NCBI RefSeq assembly: GCF_000485595.1
Contig: NW_014577078.1
Span: forward strand, 592,188 to 627,628
DNA from: Priapulus caudatus
Taxonomy: Eukaryota; Priapulida; Priapulimorpha; Priapulimorphida; Priapulidae
Direction: 5' to 3'
Length of the DNA: 35,441 bases
Below are positions 8,408 to 18,690 of this stretch, piece by piece (within the stretch, counting starts at the first letter, position 1; each line of letters starts with the position of its first letter). Under the pieces are notes generated by a model, which saw only the letters and a program-made list of their open reading frames with translations, made no database searches and was not told the DNA's origin. Made by a program: the position numbers and the translations under genes.

Positions 8408-9004
8408 CAGTAAAAACCCGCGTATAAGAAACATAGATTTTAAGAACATGTTAGGCTAAAATTCCCATTTAGAGCCCCTATTACATAAGAAACCTGTTCT
8501 TAAGGCCTAAGATTTTTAAGTAGCTATCTAAATTTCCTCGCATGCAGATAAGACTTAAAAAGAAAACAGGTAAAATAAAAAAGATGACGGCTCAACAATT
8601 ATCGATGCAATAACATGCCAATGCCAATTGCAATGCAATGCTCAACAATAACCAGATCATATCTATTAATAATATATATTATATAATATTATGATTATAT
8701 ATATCATTATATATTATCTTCAACCATAAAAAAAAAAACATGTGCAACAACTAAACTGTCCATATAACACCTTACACATAACACTCTCTTACTGGTTAAC
8801 ACATGATCACACACAGTGACTAGCCCGGCGCGTGCTGAGTCTGCGCGGGGTTTGTCAAGCTAGTAATTATTTAAAAGTAGAAAACAACTTAAGAACCTAT
8901 TTCACAGCACCTTGTTGAGCCTAATTTTTCAGTAAGCCCACCATTATATAAGAACAGGAGGCTAACTTGGAAAAATCTATGTTCTTATACGCGGGTTTTT
9001 ACTG
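8408..9004. mobile_element. Non-autonomous Tc1/mariner/pogo-type element (MITE) with TA duplication
   Basis: The element is 597 bp, with terminal inverted repeats at 8408-8441 and 8972-9004. They begin CAGTAAAAACCCGCGTATAA and differ by one extra A in the left copy. TA at 8406-8407 and 9005-9006 fits a TA target duplication, and CAGT ends are typical of the Tc1/mariner/pogo superfamily. The interior is AT-rich (8660-8720 nearly pure AT) and encodes no transposase. Inner AAGAAC/GTTCTT words recur near both ends and may be binding sites; that is inference. Confidence 0.85.
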
Positions 9005-9149
9005 TATTAACACATCACCCACCACCTGCCTACTACTAATTAAACGACTACCAGGAATACGCTACCAATCACACTCTCACCTCTATCTCTGCACTATATC
9101 CTCATTAATTCCTACCATCACACACGCCGCACACGTACGCCTACCTATT

Positions 9150-9201
9150 ACACACCACACATGCATACACGTACGCTCCTATGACACCACCACACATGCA
9201 T

Positions 9202-9245
<44 letters not shown>

Positions 9246-9514
9246 CACACACACACACACACAACACACGCACACACCACACAACACACACACACACACA
9301 CACCACACACACACACGCTCCTACACAACATAACACACCGCCTCCTTGCACAACCACCACACATGCATACACGCACACGCACACACACACACGCTCCTAC
9401 ACAACATAACACACGCTCCTACACACCACCACACATGCATACACGCACACACACACACACACTCCTACACAAATTAACACACGCTCATTACACACCACAC
9501 ACATGCATACACAC

Positions 9515-9553
<39 letters not shown>

Positions 9554-10070
9554 CACACACACACACGCTCTACACACATAACACATGCATGACACGCACA
9601 CACACACGTCCTACACAACATAAACACACCGCTCCTACCACCACCACACATGCATACACGCACACACACACGCTCCTACACACATAACCACGCCTCCTAC
9701 ACACCACCAACACATGCAACACGGCATCACACACACGCTCCTACACAACATAACACACGCTCCTAACACACCACCCACACATGCATACACGCACACACAC
9801 ACGCACCCTACACAAATAACCACACGGCCCTCCTACACACCACTACACATGCATACACGCCCACACACACACACACACACCACGCTCCTACACACCACCA
9901 CACAATGCATACACACACCGCTGCCTACACAACATAACACACGCTCCTACACACAACACCACACTTCATTTCCATACCATCACGCACACACAACACACAC
10001 ACACACACACACGCCGCGCACGCACCGCACAGCCACAACACACACGCTCCTACCACACCACCAAACATCC
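9150..10070 (+). repeat. CA-rich minisatellite, unit about 60-65 bp
   Basis: Each unit combines CACCACCACACATGCATACA, a run of CA/CG (CGCACACACACAC) and GCTCCTACACAACATAACAC. Around 13-14 units are visible, with many length changes. It ends about 30 bases before the acceptor of the exon at 10101. The His/Thr-rich or Val/Cys-rich open frames in it are artefacts. Confidence 0.9.
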
Positions 10071-10100
10071 ATTCATCCCCTCACGCCACACTGTGCGCAG

Positions 10101-10376
10101 CCTCAACGAACATGGACGACGTCCACCACTGCGCGCCACGACGTACTACTTCAAAACGACTCGGCAGATACAGCGACGCGTCGCCGACGGCCTACGACAC
10201 GGGCGCCAGGGGGGCGGCGGACGCGGCGTCACGCCGCTGCGCGCTGGAGACGACGACAACGGCCGATTCAGACCCGAGCTTCAGAGAGACAATTTGCTGA
10301 AATGGAAGGAGGCCGGCGGACGCGGGGGAGGAGTCGTCGGTACAGAGCGACAGGAAAATACAGCGATTCCGACAGC
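10101..10376 (+). CDS. SPATA1: SPATA1-like exon 4 of window
   Basis: The acceptor is CTGTGCGCAG ending at 10100 and the donor is GACAGC|GTGACG at 10377. In the splice-phase frame (one base completes a Ser or Gly codon) it is open throughout: LNEHGRRPPLRATTYYFKTT, a Gly/Arg-rich middle, FRPELQRDNLLKWKEAGG, ending QENTAIPT. This frame fits both the phase 2 exit of the previous exon and the phase 2 entry of the next. A second frame starting at 10103 looks more protein-like in places (GRYSDASPTAYDTGA, later AGEESSVQSDRKIQRFRQ) but has a TGA between those parts. Exon limits are fairly secure; the frame is less so. Its last bases are the first unit of the 31-bp array. Confidence 0.6.
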
Positions 10377-13322
10377 GTGACGCTGGTGTTTCCTTTATCC
10401 GGCCGTGATCCTTGACGACAGGGTGCGCATGTTTTCCTTATTATTGTCTGACAGCGTGGCGCTTGCTGTTTCCTTAATTGTTCTGACAGTGTGCATGTCT
10501 ATTGCTTCGACGTCGCTGTGTTTCCTTTATTGTTCGACAAGGTGAGTCTGTGTTTCCTTATTGTTTCGCGACAGGTGAGCTGTGTTTCACTTATTGTGCA
10601 GACAGGTGACCTTGTGTTATCCTTATTCTTTCAGACAGGTTTGAAAACTGTTGTTTCCTTATTGTTCCGACACCTGGGTGACGCTGTGTTTCCTTATCTT
10701 CAAGGATTGCGCTGTCTATGTTCCGACAGGTGACGCTTGTGTTTCCTATATTGTTCCCGGACAAGGTGACGCTGATGTTTCCTTATTGTTCACGGACAGG
10801 TGACGCCAATTGTTTCCTTATTTGTATCCCCGAACAGTGACGCTGTTGTTTCCTTTATTGTTCCGCGAACACGTGACGCTGTGTTTCCTAATTTTCGGAC
10901 ATGTACCTTGTGCTTTCCTTATTGGACAGGTGACGCTGTGTTTCCTTATTGTTCCGCACAGAGTGACGGCTGTGTATTCCTTATTGTTCCGCGACAGGTG
11001 ACGCTGTGTATTCCTTATTAGTTCCGACAAGGTGACGCTGTGCTTACTTATTGTTCCGACAGAGTTAGATGCATGTGTTTCCATTATTGTTCAGACAGGT
11101 GAACGCTGTGTTTCCTTATTGTTCCGACAGGGTGACGCTGATGTTTCCTTATGTGTTCCGACATCAGGCTGACGTTAGGTTTCCTTATTTTGTTCGACAG
11201 GTGACGCTGGTTTCCTTATTGTTCCGCCGACAGCGGCGCTATGTCCTATATGTTTCGCCAGGATTATTGTTCCTTGTCGACAGGTGATCGCTGTGTTCAC
11301 TATTGATTCGCCGACAGGTGACGTACTGCGTGTGTTTCCTTATTGTTTCCGCCGACAGCGTGACGGCTGTTTTCCTTATTGTTCCGACAGTGAGCCTGCT
11401 AGTTTCCTATATTGTTCCGCGACAGGTGACCGCTGTGTTTTCCTTATATGTTGCGACAGGTGGACGCTGTGTTTCCTTATTTTCGACAGGTGACGCGCAT
11501 GTGTTTCTTTATTGTTCCCGACAGGTGACGCTGTGTTTCCTATAATTGTTCGCGACAACGTACTGTGTTCCTATGTTCCGACTGATGACTGTTTTTCTTT
11601 TGTTTCCGCCGACAGGTGACGCTGTAGTTTCCTTATTTGTTCCGACAGGCTGACGCTGTGTTTCCTTATTTGGTTCCGCCGACAGGTGATTGCTGTGTTT
11701 CCTTTCCGCCGGTGAGCTGTGTTTTCCTAGGTCGTCTGACAGGTGACGCTGTGTTTCCTTATTGTTCCGCTAGACAGGTGACGTTGTGTTTCCTTATTGT
11801 TCCGGACAGGTGACGCTGTGTCTTCCTTTTATTGTATCCGCGACGGTACGCGGTTCGAGCCGACACTGCGTGTGTTTCCTTATTGTTCTGGACAGGATTG
11901 ATCGCTGTGTTTCCTTAATTGCTTCCAACAGCCGTGACGCTTGTGACTTTCCTTATCTGTTCCGACAGGTCGACGCGTTGTTTCCTTATTGTGTCTCGCC
12001 GACAGGCTGACGCTTTTTTCCTTTTACTTGTTCCGCCGACAGGTGATTGCCGTGTTTCCTTATTGCTTCGACAGTACGTTGTTCCTAGTTCGAAAGGTGA
12101 CGCCTGCTGCTTTCCTTATTGTTCCGACAGGTGACGGTCCTTTTTGACGCGACTGTGTTTCCTTATTGTTCCGCCGACAGGTGACGCTGTGTTTCCTTAT
12201 TGTTCCGACAGGTGACGCTGTGTTTCCTTATTGTTCCGACAGGGTGATGCTGTGTTTCCTTATTGTTTCGACAGGGACGCTGTGTTTCCTTATTGTTCCG
12301 CGCCGACAGGTGACGCTGTGTTTCCTTATTTGCTTCCGCCGACAGGCTGACGGCTGTGTTTCCTTATTGCTTCGACCAGTGACGCTGTGTTTCCTTATTT
12401 GTTCCGACAGGTGGATCGCTGTGTTTCTCCTTATTGTTCACAGGTGTGGGCTGTGTTTCCTTATTTGTTCCCGCCGACAGGTGGCGCTGTGTTTCTCCTT
12501 ATCTTGTATCCGACAGTGACGCTTGTGTTCTCCTTATTGTTCCGACAGGTGACGCTGCTGTTTCCTTATTGTTCGCGACGGTGACGCTGTGTTTCCTTAT
12601 TGTTCGACAGGTGACGCTGTGTTTCCTTATATGTTCCGACAGGTGAACGCTGTGTGTTTCCTTATTGTTCCGGACAGGTTGACGCTGTGTTTCCTTATTG
12701 TATCGACAGCGTGACGCTGTGTGTTCCTTATTTGTTCCGACTAGGTGACGCCTGTGTTTCCTTTTGTTTCGACAAGCTGGCGCTTGTGTTACCTTATTGT
12801 TCCGCCGACAGCGTGCACGCTGTGTTTCCCTTGCATTCGTTCCGCGACAGGTGACGCTGGTTTCCTTATTGTTCCGACAGGTGACGCTGTGTTCCTTAAT
12901 TGTTCCGAACAGGTGACGCTGTGTTTCCTTATTGTCTGACAGGGTGACGCTGTGTTTCCATTATTGTTCCTGCCGACAGGTGATGCTGTGTTTCCTTATT
13001 GTTCCGCCGACAGGTGCATGCTGTGGGTTTTCCTTATATGTCGACAGGTGAACGCTTGTGTTTCCTTATTGATCTGACAGTGGCGCTGTGTTTCCTTATT
13101 GTTCTGACAGGTGCGCTGTGTTTCCTTCATTGTTCCGACAGATGACGACTTGTGTTATCGTTATTGTTCCGACAGGTGACGCTGTGTTTCCTTATTGTTC
13201 CGACAGGTGGCGCTGTGTTTCCTTATTGTTCCGACAGGTGACGCTGTGTTTCCTTATTGTTCTGACAGGTGACGCTGTGTTTCCTTATTGTTCCGACAGG
13301 TGACGCTGTGTTTCCTTATTGT
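10377..13322 (+). repeat. 31-bp minisatellite, about 90 units, each with CAG|GTGACG
   Basis: The basic unit reads GTGACGCTGTG, TTTCCTTATTG, TTCCGACAG in order. Units of 33-34 bp with an added CCG or CG before ACAG (TTCCGCCGACAG) recur throughout. The last 150 bp (13170-13322) are nearly perfect, while earlier units carry many single-base changes. The array begins at the donor of the exon at 10101-10376, whose end (GATTCCGACAGCGTGACGCT) is itself a unit. Each unit has a pyrimidine tract, CAG and GTGACG, so acceptor-like and donor-like sequences meet. Unit length is not divisible by three, and the open frames are repeat artefacts. Confidence 0.95.
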
Positions 13323-14774
13323 GGGATTGCGCGAGGGTCGGGACACGAGAAAAGCAGGCGGGAATATAAGCATATGGGTGACGTAGGGTCGTGTAGGTTA
13401 GCATGTAAGTTGTGTAGAGAAGCGTAATATAGGCAGGGTAACATGGGGTAATTTAGAGTAGTTTAAGGTAATGTTTGGTATTGTATGATTGTGCTGTGTA
13501 ACGTATGTATAATGTAGGAGAGGTAACCTGGACAGGGTACTCTGGATAACGTAGGGTAACGTAGAGAGAGGTTGGGTCATTAAATCATTTGTAATGACAA
13601 TTACAGAGTGGTACCATTTGGTAATTAAGGTAGGGGGTTGTAGTAATGTGAGGTAATGTGGATGTGTTTGGAAACGTAGCGTACGGTTGGATAACGTAAG
13701 CGACCGTAGAGTAACTAATAGGAAGTGTAACGTGGATAAAGATGACCATGTTCGGTTAAATTAAGTTCAGTTATTCAAGTGTTTCTTCGAAACGCGTGGA
13801 AGGCAATATAGACATTTTCTTTTATAGTCATCAATTTTGTTAACACTCGTGAAAATGCTCTCACCCCGTATACCGTAAAGCTGACCACCCAGCCACACAG
13901 CAGTTAAAGGAAATTCTGTAGTAGAAGAACAGGTCTAGTTAGTAGAGTCTCCTCTAGTTTACATCAATTGCTAAAGTTGCTCGGATATTTACCAACACGA
14001 GATGAATTAAAGAATCGGGGGAATCTCATTCAGGAAATCATTTTAGCCGTGGTTATGCACACATGAGTGATCATTAGATGCGAGGAAAAAAGCCAACACG
14101 GACACATCTCTCATTATTCTGTTTGGTTTTTAGCGAGGATAATTTGGCGATGGCGACAGAGAAGAGTATGGTCAACAAGAAACAGTTGAGTTCGGAATGC
14201 TGAAATTGTAGAGTGTTGTGTTTAGAGAGTTACCGCCCACCATCCACCCCGTCTCTATTATTTATATTCGTTTCGGCTACTCTATCTACTTTGGTTCTTG
14301 TTTGCATTTACGTATTGATGCGACCTCCCACGCCACCCCTAATGTAAAAATTGCATGTTGTGATCATATTATTTTCAATGTTTTTTTGCTCAGAGATTTA
14401 AGGCAAAATTCTGTTTGCATTGCTGTGCTGCTAGTGTGAGAGTTCCCAGCCGTTTGCTGTGTGACGTGTAGATTAGGGCCTACGTGTGGATAACTTTTGC
14501 CGGCTCGGTGTAGTTATGCAATAGTTTATAATAGCATCCTGTGCGTATTACAGTATTGCATGCGTTTATATGCGGCTGTAAATGTATGACCTTTCCCATC
14601 TCCCATGCGCTATAACATATATTCTATCAAACATAACATGACAAATAGTCACATCGTCATAACATGACATCTATTCGCACGGACGGCGTTACTGACATCG
14701 TTAGCTAGAATCGTTCATTGTCGCGCTGTTTGCCGAAACAGAACGGAATCCCCACCGGTATTTCATGTTATATA
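13323..14774. other. Intron; degenerate GGTAACGTAG-rich stretch then unique DNA
   Basis: From about 13380 to 13740 short GGTAAY/GTAACGTAG words recur often enough to suggest a decayed tandem repeat. From 13740 to 14774 the sequence is unique, with no gene seen. Confidence 0.5.
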
Positions 14775-15085
14775 TGTGTGAGTGTGTGTGCGTGCGTGTG
14801 TGCGTGCGTCCGTGCGTCTGTGCGTGCGTGAGTACGTGTGTGCGTCCCGTGTGCGTGCGTGCGTCCGTGCGTGCGTTCGTGAGTTCTAGCGTGCGTCCGA
14901 GCGTTCGTGAGTTCGTGCGTACGTCCGTGCGTGCGTGAGTGCGTCTGTGCGTGCGTGCGTCTGTGCGTGCATGCCTGCGTCTGTGCGTGCGTGAGTTCGT
15001 GCGTGCGTGCGTCTGTGCGTGCATGCATGCGTCTGTGCGTGCGTGAGTTCGTGCGTGCGTGCGTGCGTGCATGCGTGTGTGTCGA
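14775..15085 (+). repeat. GTGCGTGC-type degenerate minisatellite
   Basis: Built of GTGCGTGCGTCC, GTGCGTCTGTGC and GTGAGTTCGTGC words in varying order. A longer block, GCATGCCTGCGTCTGTGCGT followed by GCGTGAGTTCGTGC, is repeated near 14968 and 15021. Confidence 0.9.
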
Positions 15086-15675
15086 AGTGCATGAATAGAG
15101 ATTACATCCCGTTTAGTGAGAAGTGCTTTCTAGCGCTGCAATTGATTTCAAGGGGCCTCGAAATACACGTAGGTAAATAGCCGTTGAAAGCCGCTACGGC
15201 GCCATTCGTTGCCGTGGTGACGTATGCAGCGCCACGCCGCCCTTAGCGGCGTTGTAGCGGTAACCAGCTATATTTCGTATGCCATCCTTGACGTGACATA
15301 TCCAGATTATTAAATTGCCTGGGCTCATGGAATTTTTGGTTATATCCAAAAATCGCGTTTTTATGTTTATTTTCTAGGAATTCTCTAGTCTCTCGTCATA
15401 ATTTTCTAATTTCATTATTTTTTAATATTTTATTCTTTACAAATTAAACGTAAGATTAATAGTAATTGTATTAACTGTAACATTACCTTGTTCTCTTAGA
15501 CAGTTGACAGAAACATGGTAAAGTTACCATAACGCAGTGTATATAGACGTCCGGGGTACGAGAAACGTTTACTTTAACGTTGATGTTAAGACTTGAGGAC
15601 CCCAGCTAGGTCACTGGAAATGTATCATTTATCTTGTAAGTTAGTTGAAGGACGTGACTGACTCTCCTGCCCCTC
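15086..15675. other. Intron sequence, no gene seen
   Basis: Includes a GC-rich stretch at 15180-15265 with imperfect inverted words (GCCGCTAC near 15190, GTAGCGG near 15253), then AT-rich DNA. Confidence 0.45.
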
Positions 15676-15732
15676 TCTCCTTCTCTCTCTCTATCTCTCT
15701 ATGTCTATGTCTCTTCTCTGTTCCTCTCTCTT

Positions 15733-15805
<73 letters not shown>

Positions 15806-15815
15806 CGCTCTATAT
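15676..15815 (+). repeat. (CT)n microsatellite upstream of exon 5
   Basis: A CT run, nearly pure from 15735 to 15797, ending about 80 bases before the acceptor at 15894. Pyrimidines are on the + strand. Confidence 0.95.
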
Positions 15816-15894
15816 CTCAAACCCCCCCTCTTTCCATTGCTTGATCTACATTGCAACATGACATTGGCTACAACGCTTCCCCTCATACATACAG

Positions 15895-15983
15895 GCTGAG
15901 TACAGTCAACGAAGCCGAACAGAGGCTGGAGAGCGACGGCAGTGTCGAGATCATAGATGAACCCGAAACAAGAGAGCAGCAAG
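15895..15983 (+). CDS. SPATA1: SPATA1-like exon 5 of window
   Basis: The acceptor is CCTCATACATACAG ending at 15894 and the donor is CAAG|GTCAGT at 15984. One base completes the preceding codon; then 29 codons encode LSTVNEAEQRLESDGSVEI and IDEPETREQQ, leaving one base over. The sequence is acidic with helix-forming runs, and its exit phase matches the next exon. No family signature is visible in this exon alone; its place comes from phase and from the position just before the SPATA1 C-terminal domain. Confidence 0.75.
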
Positions 15984-16126
15984 GTCAGTTGGGGGGAGGG
16001 GCAATGTCACGGCGATTACTGGGATGACTAGCGCCACCACACATGGATATGATCCAATACGTATGTGTATACGTATAAGTCGTCACTGGTAAAAAAATTA
16101 AAAATTCATAACAAGCATTATTCATA

Positions 16127-16258
16127 CAGCATGACAGCATGACAGCGTGACAGCATAACAGCGTAGCAGCATGACAGCGTGACAGCATAACAGCGTAGCA
16201 GCATGACAGCGTGACAGCATAACAGCATAAAATCATAAAAGCATAACAACATAACAGA
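16127..16258 (+). repeat. 8-bp AGCRTRRC tandem repeat with 32-bp higher order
   Basis: Four 8-mers, AGCATGAC, AGCGTGAC, AGCATAAC and AGCGTAGC, form a 32-bp set repeated about three times, then decay into AGCATAAC/ATCATAAA units. Confidence 0.9.
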
Positions 16259-17055
16259 ATTCATAACAAGTATGTCGATATCTTAGGGCCTTGGGAGTAT
16301 GAGCTAGTTTATCGACAGTTGTGATCTTTGAGAATGACCTGACATAGTAGCAATGTTTATGATCTTGGAGAATGAGCTACATTAGTATAAACACGGGTAA
16401 CCTTTGAGATTATGCAATATTAATGCGCCGATTGAATAACTTCGTAAGTGGTGAAAGAGTAACTTATGAGGAGATAACGAATATCACTGTAGAATTTGCA
16501 TACCCTGCAGAATTTATTAGGCAATTGCCATGATATGAAGTGTAGTGTAGAATCTCTTGTCGAAGTTTAATTCTACTTGGGAATAAGCATATGTTAAGAA
16601 TAAGGGATATAGGATCGTAGGCCTACGCTATTGTAGAGTATTAAATCAATGAGGGTTGGTAAATTATTGTTTGGCGTCCTGCTGTGGGAGTGACCTCGTA
16701 TGGCGGAACAATCGATAGAAGTTGATTAGCAAAGTGCCTTTTACCTGTTATCAATTCGTATATGATTGGTCTCAACACCCCGCATTTATTAATGTGACTG
16801 CATATTCATAATATTTTTTCTCATTCACTTTCTTTCCTAAACTGACACCTATTGAGTGGATGCATGTGCTATTTGTTTTTACATTGAGTTCATTATAATA
16901 CCTGAACAAGCAACTGTTGATTTTTCCTAAATTTGCGTAGCAGTGAGACTATTAGAAAATGCAAGCTGTACTGCGTGGTAGGATGTAGATCTCTGATCAA
17001 ACATGCGTCTTCGTTCAGACAAAGATTTACCGCCTTACACTGATTCTTTCCTTAG
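16259..17055. other. Intron sequence without recognised features
   Basis: Unique AT-rich DNA. The final bases (TGATTCTTTCCTTAG) are the acceptor tract for the exon at 17056. Confidence 0.55.
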
Positions 17056-17181
17056 TTGACCACCTAAGAGCACAGTTAGAGTTTGCAAAGGAAGAATGTC
17101 GGATGATGGAGAGAAAGCGGGAAGAGTTGGTGAGGAAAGCGAAACAGTTGCAGAACCGCAGTGGCCAAAAGCGGAACCAAG
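17056..17181 (+). CDS. SPATA1: SPATA1-like exon 6 of window, start of SPATA1 C-terminal domain
   Basis: The acceptor is TTCTTTCCTTAG ending at 17055 and the donor is CAAG|GTAGGC at 17182. The first two bases complete a Val codon, after which it encodes DHLRAQLEFAKEECRMM, ERKREELVRKAKQLQNR and SGQKRNQ. The heptad-like charged pattern indicates a coiled coil or long helix. The RKREELVRKAK..QNR segment followed in the next exon by ARDIWKR is the order I recognise from the C-terminal domain of SPATA1. The clean phase match (1 in, 1 out) supports the exon limits. Confidence 0.88.
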
Positions 17182-17689
17182 GTAGGCATGCTATGTGGGC
17201 AGTGGGTAAGAAATGACGCTGGAATTATACCTGCAACATGTATGCGGACATATTTGCAAAATGTGTATACAAATACACGTAGGGACAGTAAATATGACCG
17301 AGATTGTGGTGTTTACTTGTTGTATTACTATAGTATTAGTACTATTAGTATAACGAGTATTGCTTATTTGTAACCTCCCAGTACCTATGTATTCTGTCCC
17401 TAAATGGATAAGTAGCAGTGGTCAAATATAAATGTGTTGGACTCAAGGTTAGGTAAGATTAATTATAACCCGGTGCATTACATGTTGCTTAGGAGAGCAG
17501 CTGCTTGGTGGTTTGCTGCCGGGCCAATTTTCCACAAATACATCAAAGAATGCTTATCATTGTGCATATTCTTTCTAGAGTCACCAGAAAGTACTTGCCG
17601 TTATACCCATCATTGCCATATGCACTAAACAGTGATTGCCATCATGCCTATCCTTGTCAGATGCACCAAACCGTGATTGTCAGTTGTCA
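17182..17689. other. Intron sequence without recognised features
   Basis: Unique DNA that grades into the CCTTGCCAT repeat from about 17590 onward. No gene seen. Confidence 0.5.
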
Positions 17690-18050
17690 TTAATGCTTAT
17701 CCTTACCAGATCCACCGCACGGTCCTTGCCATCCTTGAGAAATCTTGCCAGACCCACTACACGTTCCTTGCCATCTCTGAGCAATCTTGCCAGATCCACC
17801 ACACGGTCCTTGCCATCTCTCTGAGCAATCTTGCTAGATCCAACACAAAGTCCTTCCCAGATCCACCGCACAGTCCTTGCCATCTCTGAGCGATCTTGCC
17901 AGGTCCAACACAAAGTTCTTGCCAGATCCACTGCAGTGTCCTTGCCATTTCTGAACTATCTTGTCAGATCCACCACAAAGTCCTTGCCATTGTGTCCGTC
18001 CTTGCCATTGCGTCCATCCTTGCCAGATTCTCCACACAGTGCTTGCCATC
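17690..18050 (+). repeat. CCTTGCCATC/AGATCCACC tandem repeat, unit about 50 bp
   Basis: Words recur in the order TCCTTGCCATCTCTGAG, CAATCTTGCCAG and ATCCACCACA(C/A)GG or AAGT, about seven to eight times with variable spacing. The array and a short CT run (18077-18089) lead straight into the acceptor at 18101. Confidence 0.85.
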
Positions 18051-18101
18051 GCGCTGAATGCTCTCCATCATCCTCTCTCTCTCTCTCCACACGTTCTCCA
18101 G

Positions 18102-18289
18102 CGCGCGACATCTGGAAGAGGCGCTACTTCGACGAGAAGAAGCGCACGCCAGCGCTCGAGGAGCAGAGCGGCAAGCTGCGGGGAGAGCTGGACGTCATCA
18201 GCCGACGCGTCATCGCGCAGCTAGAGAACGAAGCCACGTCGACGACGACGACGCAGCACCGGTCACGCGTAGAGAAGCCATCGAAGAAG
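18102..18289 (+). CDS. SPATA1: SPATA1-like exon 7 of window, core of SPATA1 C-terminal domain
   Basis: The acceptor is CACGTTCTCCAG ending at 18101 and the donor is AAGAAG|GTGCGG at 18290. The first two bases complete an Ala codon, then RDIWKRRYFDEKKRT, PALEEQSGKLRGELDVISRR, VIAQLENE and a Thr/Ser/basic tail ending EKPSKK. RDIWK(K/R)(K/R)YF(D/E)EKK(K/R)T is the most recognisable part of the SPATA1 C-terminal domain. The donor is not ideal (GTGCGG), but it alone gives the phase 0 needed for the next exon. The frame stays open past the donor into purine-rich repeat, which would read as Arg/Gly/Glu-rich sequence and is unlikely to be coding. Confidence 0.9.
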
Positions 18290-18690
18290 GTGCGGAGAAG
18301 GAGGAGGAAGAGAAGGAGGGGAAGGAGGGTGGAGAGGAGGAGGGGAGCGAGGGTGGGATGGAAATACGGGGAGGAGGATGGGATGAGATGGGAGGAGGGT
18401 GGGATGGAAGGACTGGGAGGGGATGGGATGGAAGGACGGGGAGTAGGGTGAGATGGCGGGACGGGGAGGAGGATGGGATGAGATGGGAAGAGGGTGGGAT
18501 GGACGGGCGGAGATAAGGGTGGGAAGTGAAGGTAGATATAGGATGGGAGAAGTTGGTAGAAGGGTGGGAAGAGAATAAAGTCAGATAAGAGGCGGGGGAG
18601 AGGGAGCGGGGTGTGAGAGTGGGAGGACGAGGATGGGATGGGGAGGGTAGAAGTGGGAAACGGTGAGGAGGGTGGAAGGACATAGAGGAA
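18290..18690 (+). repeat. Purine-rich GGGATGGA/GGAGGAGG array
   Basis: About 400 bp of A/G-rich degenerate repeats (GGAGGAGG, GTGGGATGGA, GACGGGGAG, GATGAGATGGGA) starting at the donor of the exon at 18102. Many G runs of three or four lie on the transcribed sense strand and could form G-quadruplex or triplex structures; that is inference. Confidence 0.85.

Noticed and set aside
8967-10100. His/Thr-rich frame on + and Val/Cys-rich frames on - over the CA array
   Set aside because: Repeat artefacts of CA/GT units; no non-repeat coding segment is attached.
10491-13303. Series of open frames with a repeated FPYCSDR / VTLCFLIVP peptide
   Set aside because: The 31-bp unit lacks stops on the + strand, so all three frames stay open; unit length not divisible by three and frequent indels argue against coding.
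9150-13322. CRISPR array, because of regular short repeats
   Set aside because: Units are directly adjacent tandem repeats without unique spacers, in a eukaryotic intron, and no cas genes are present.
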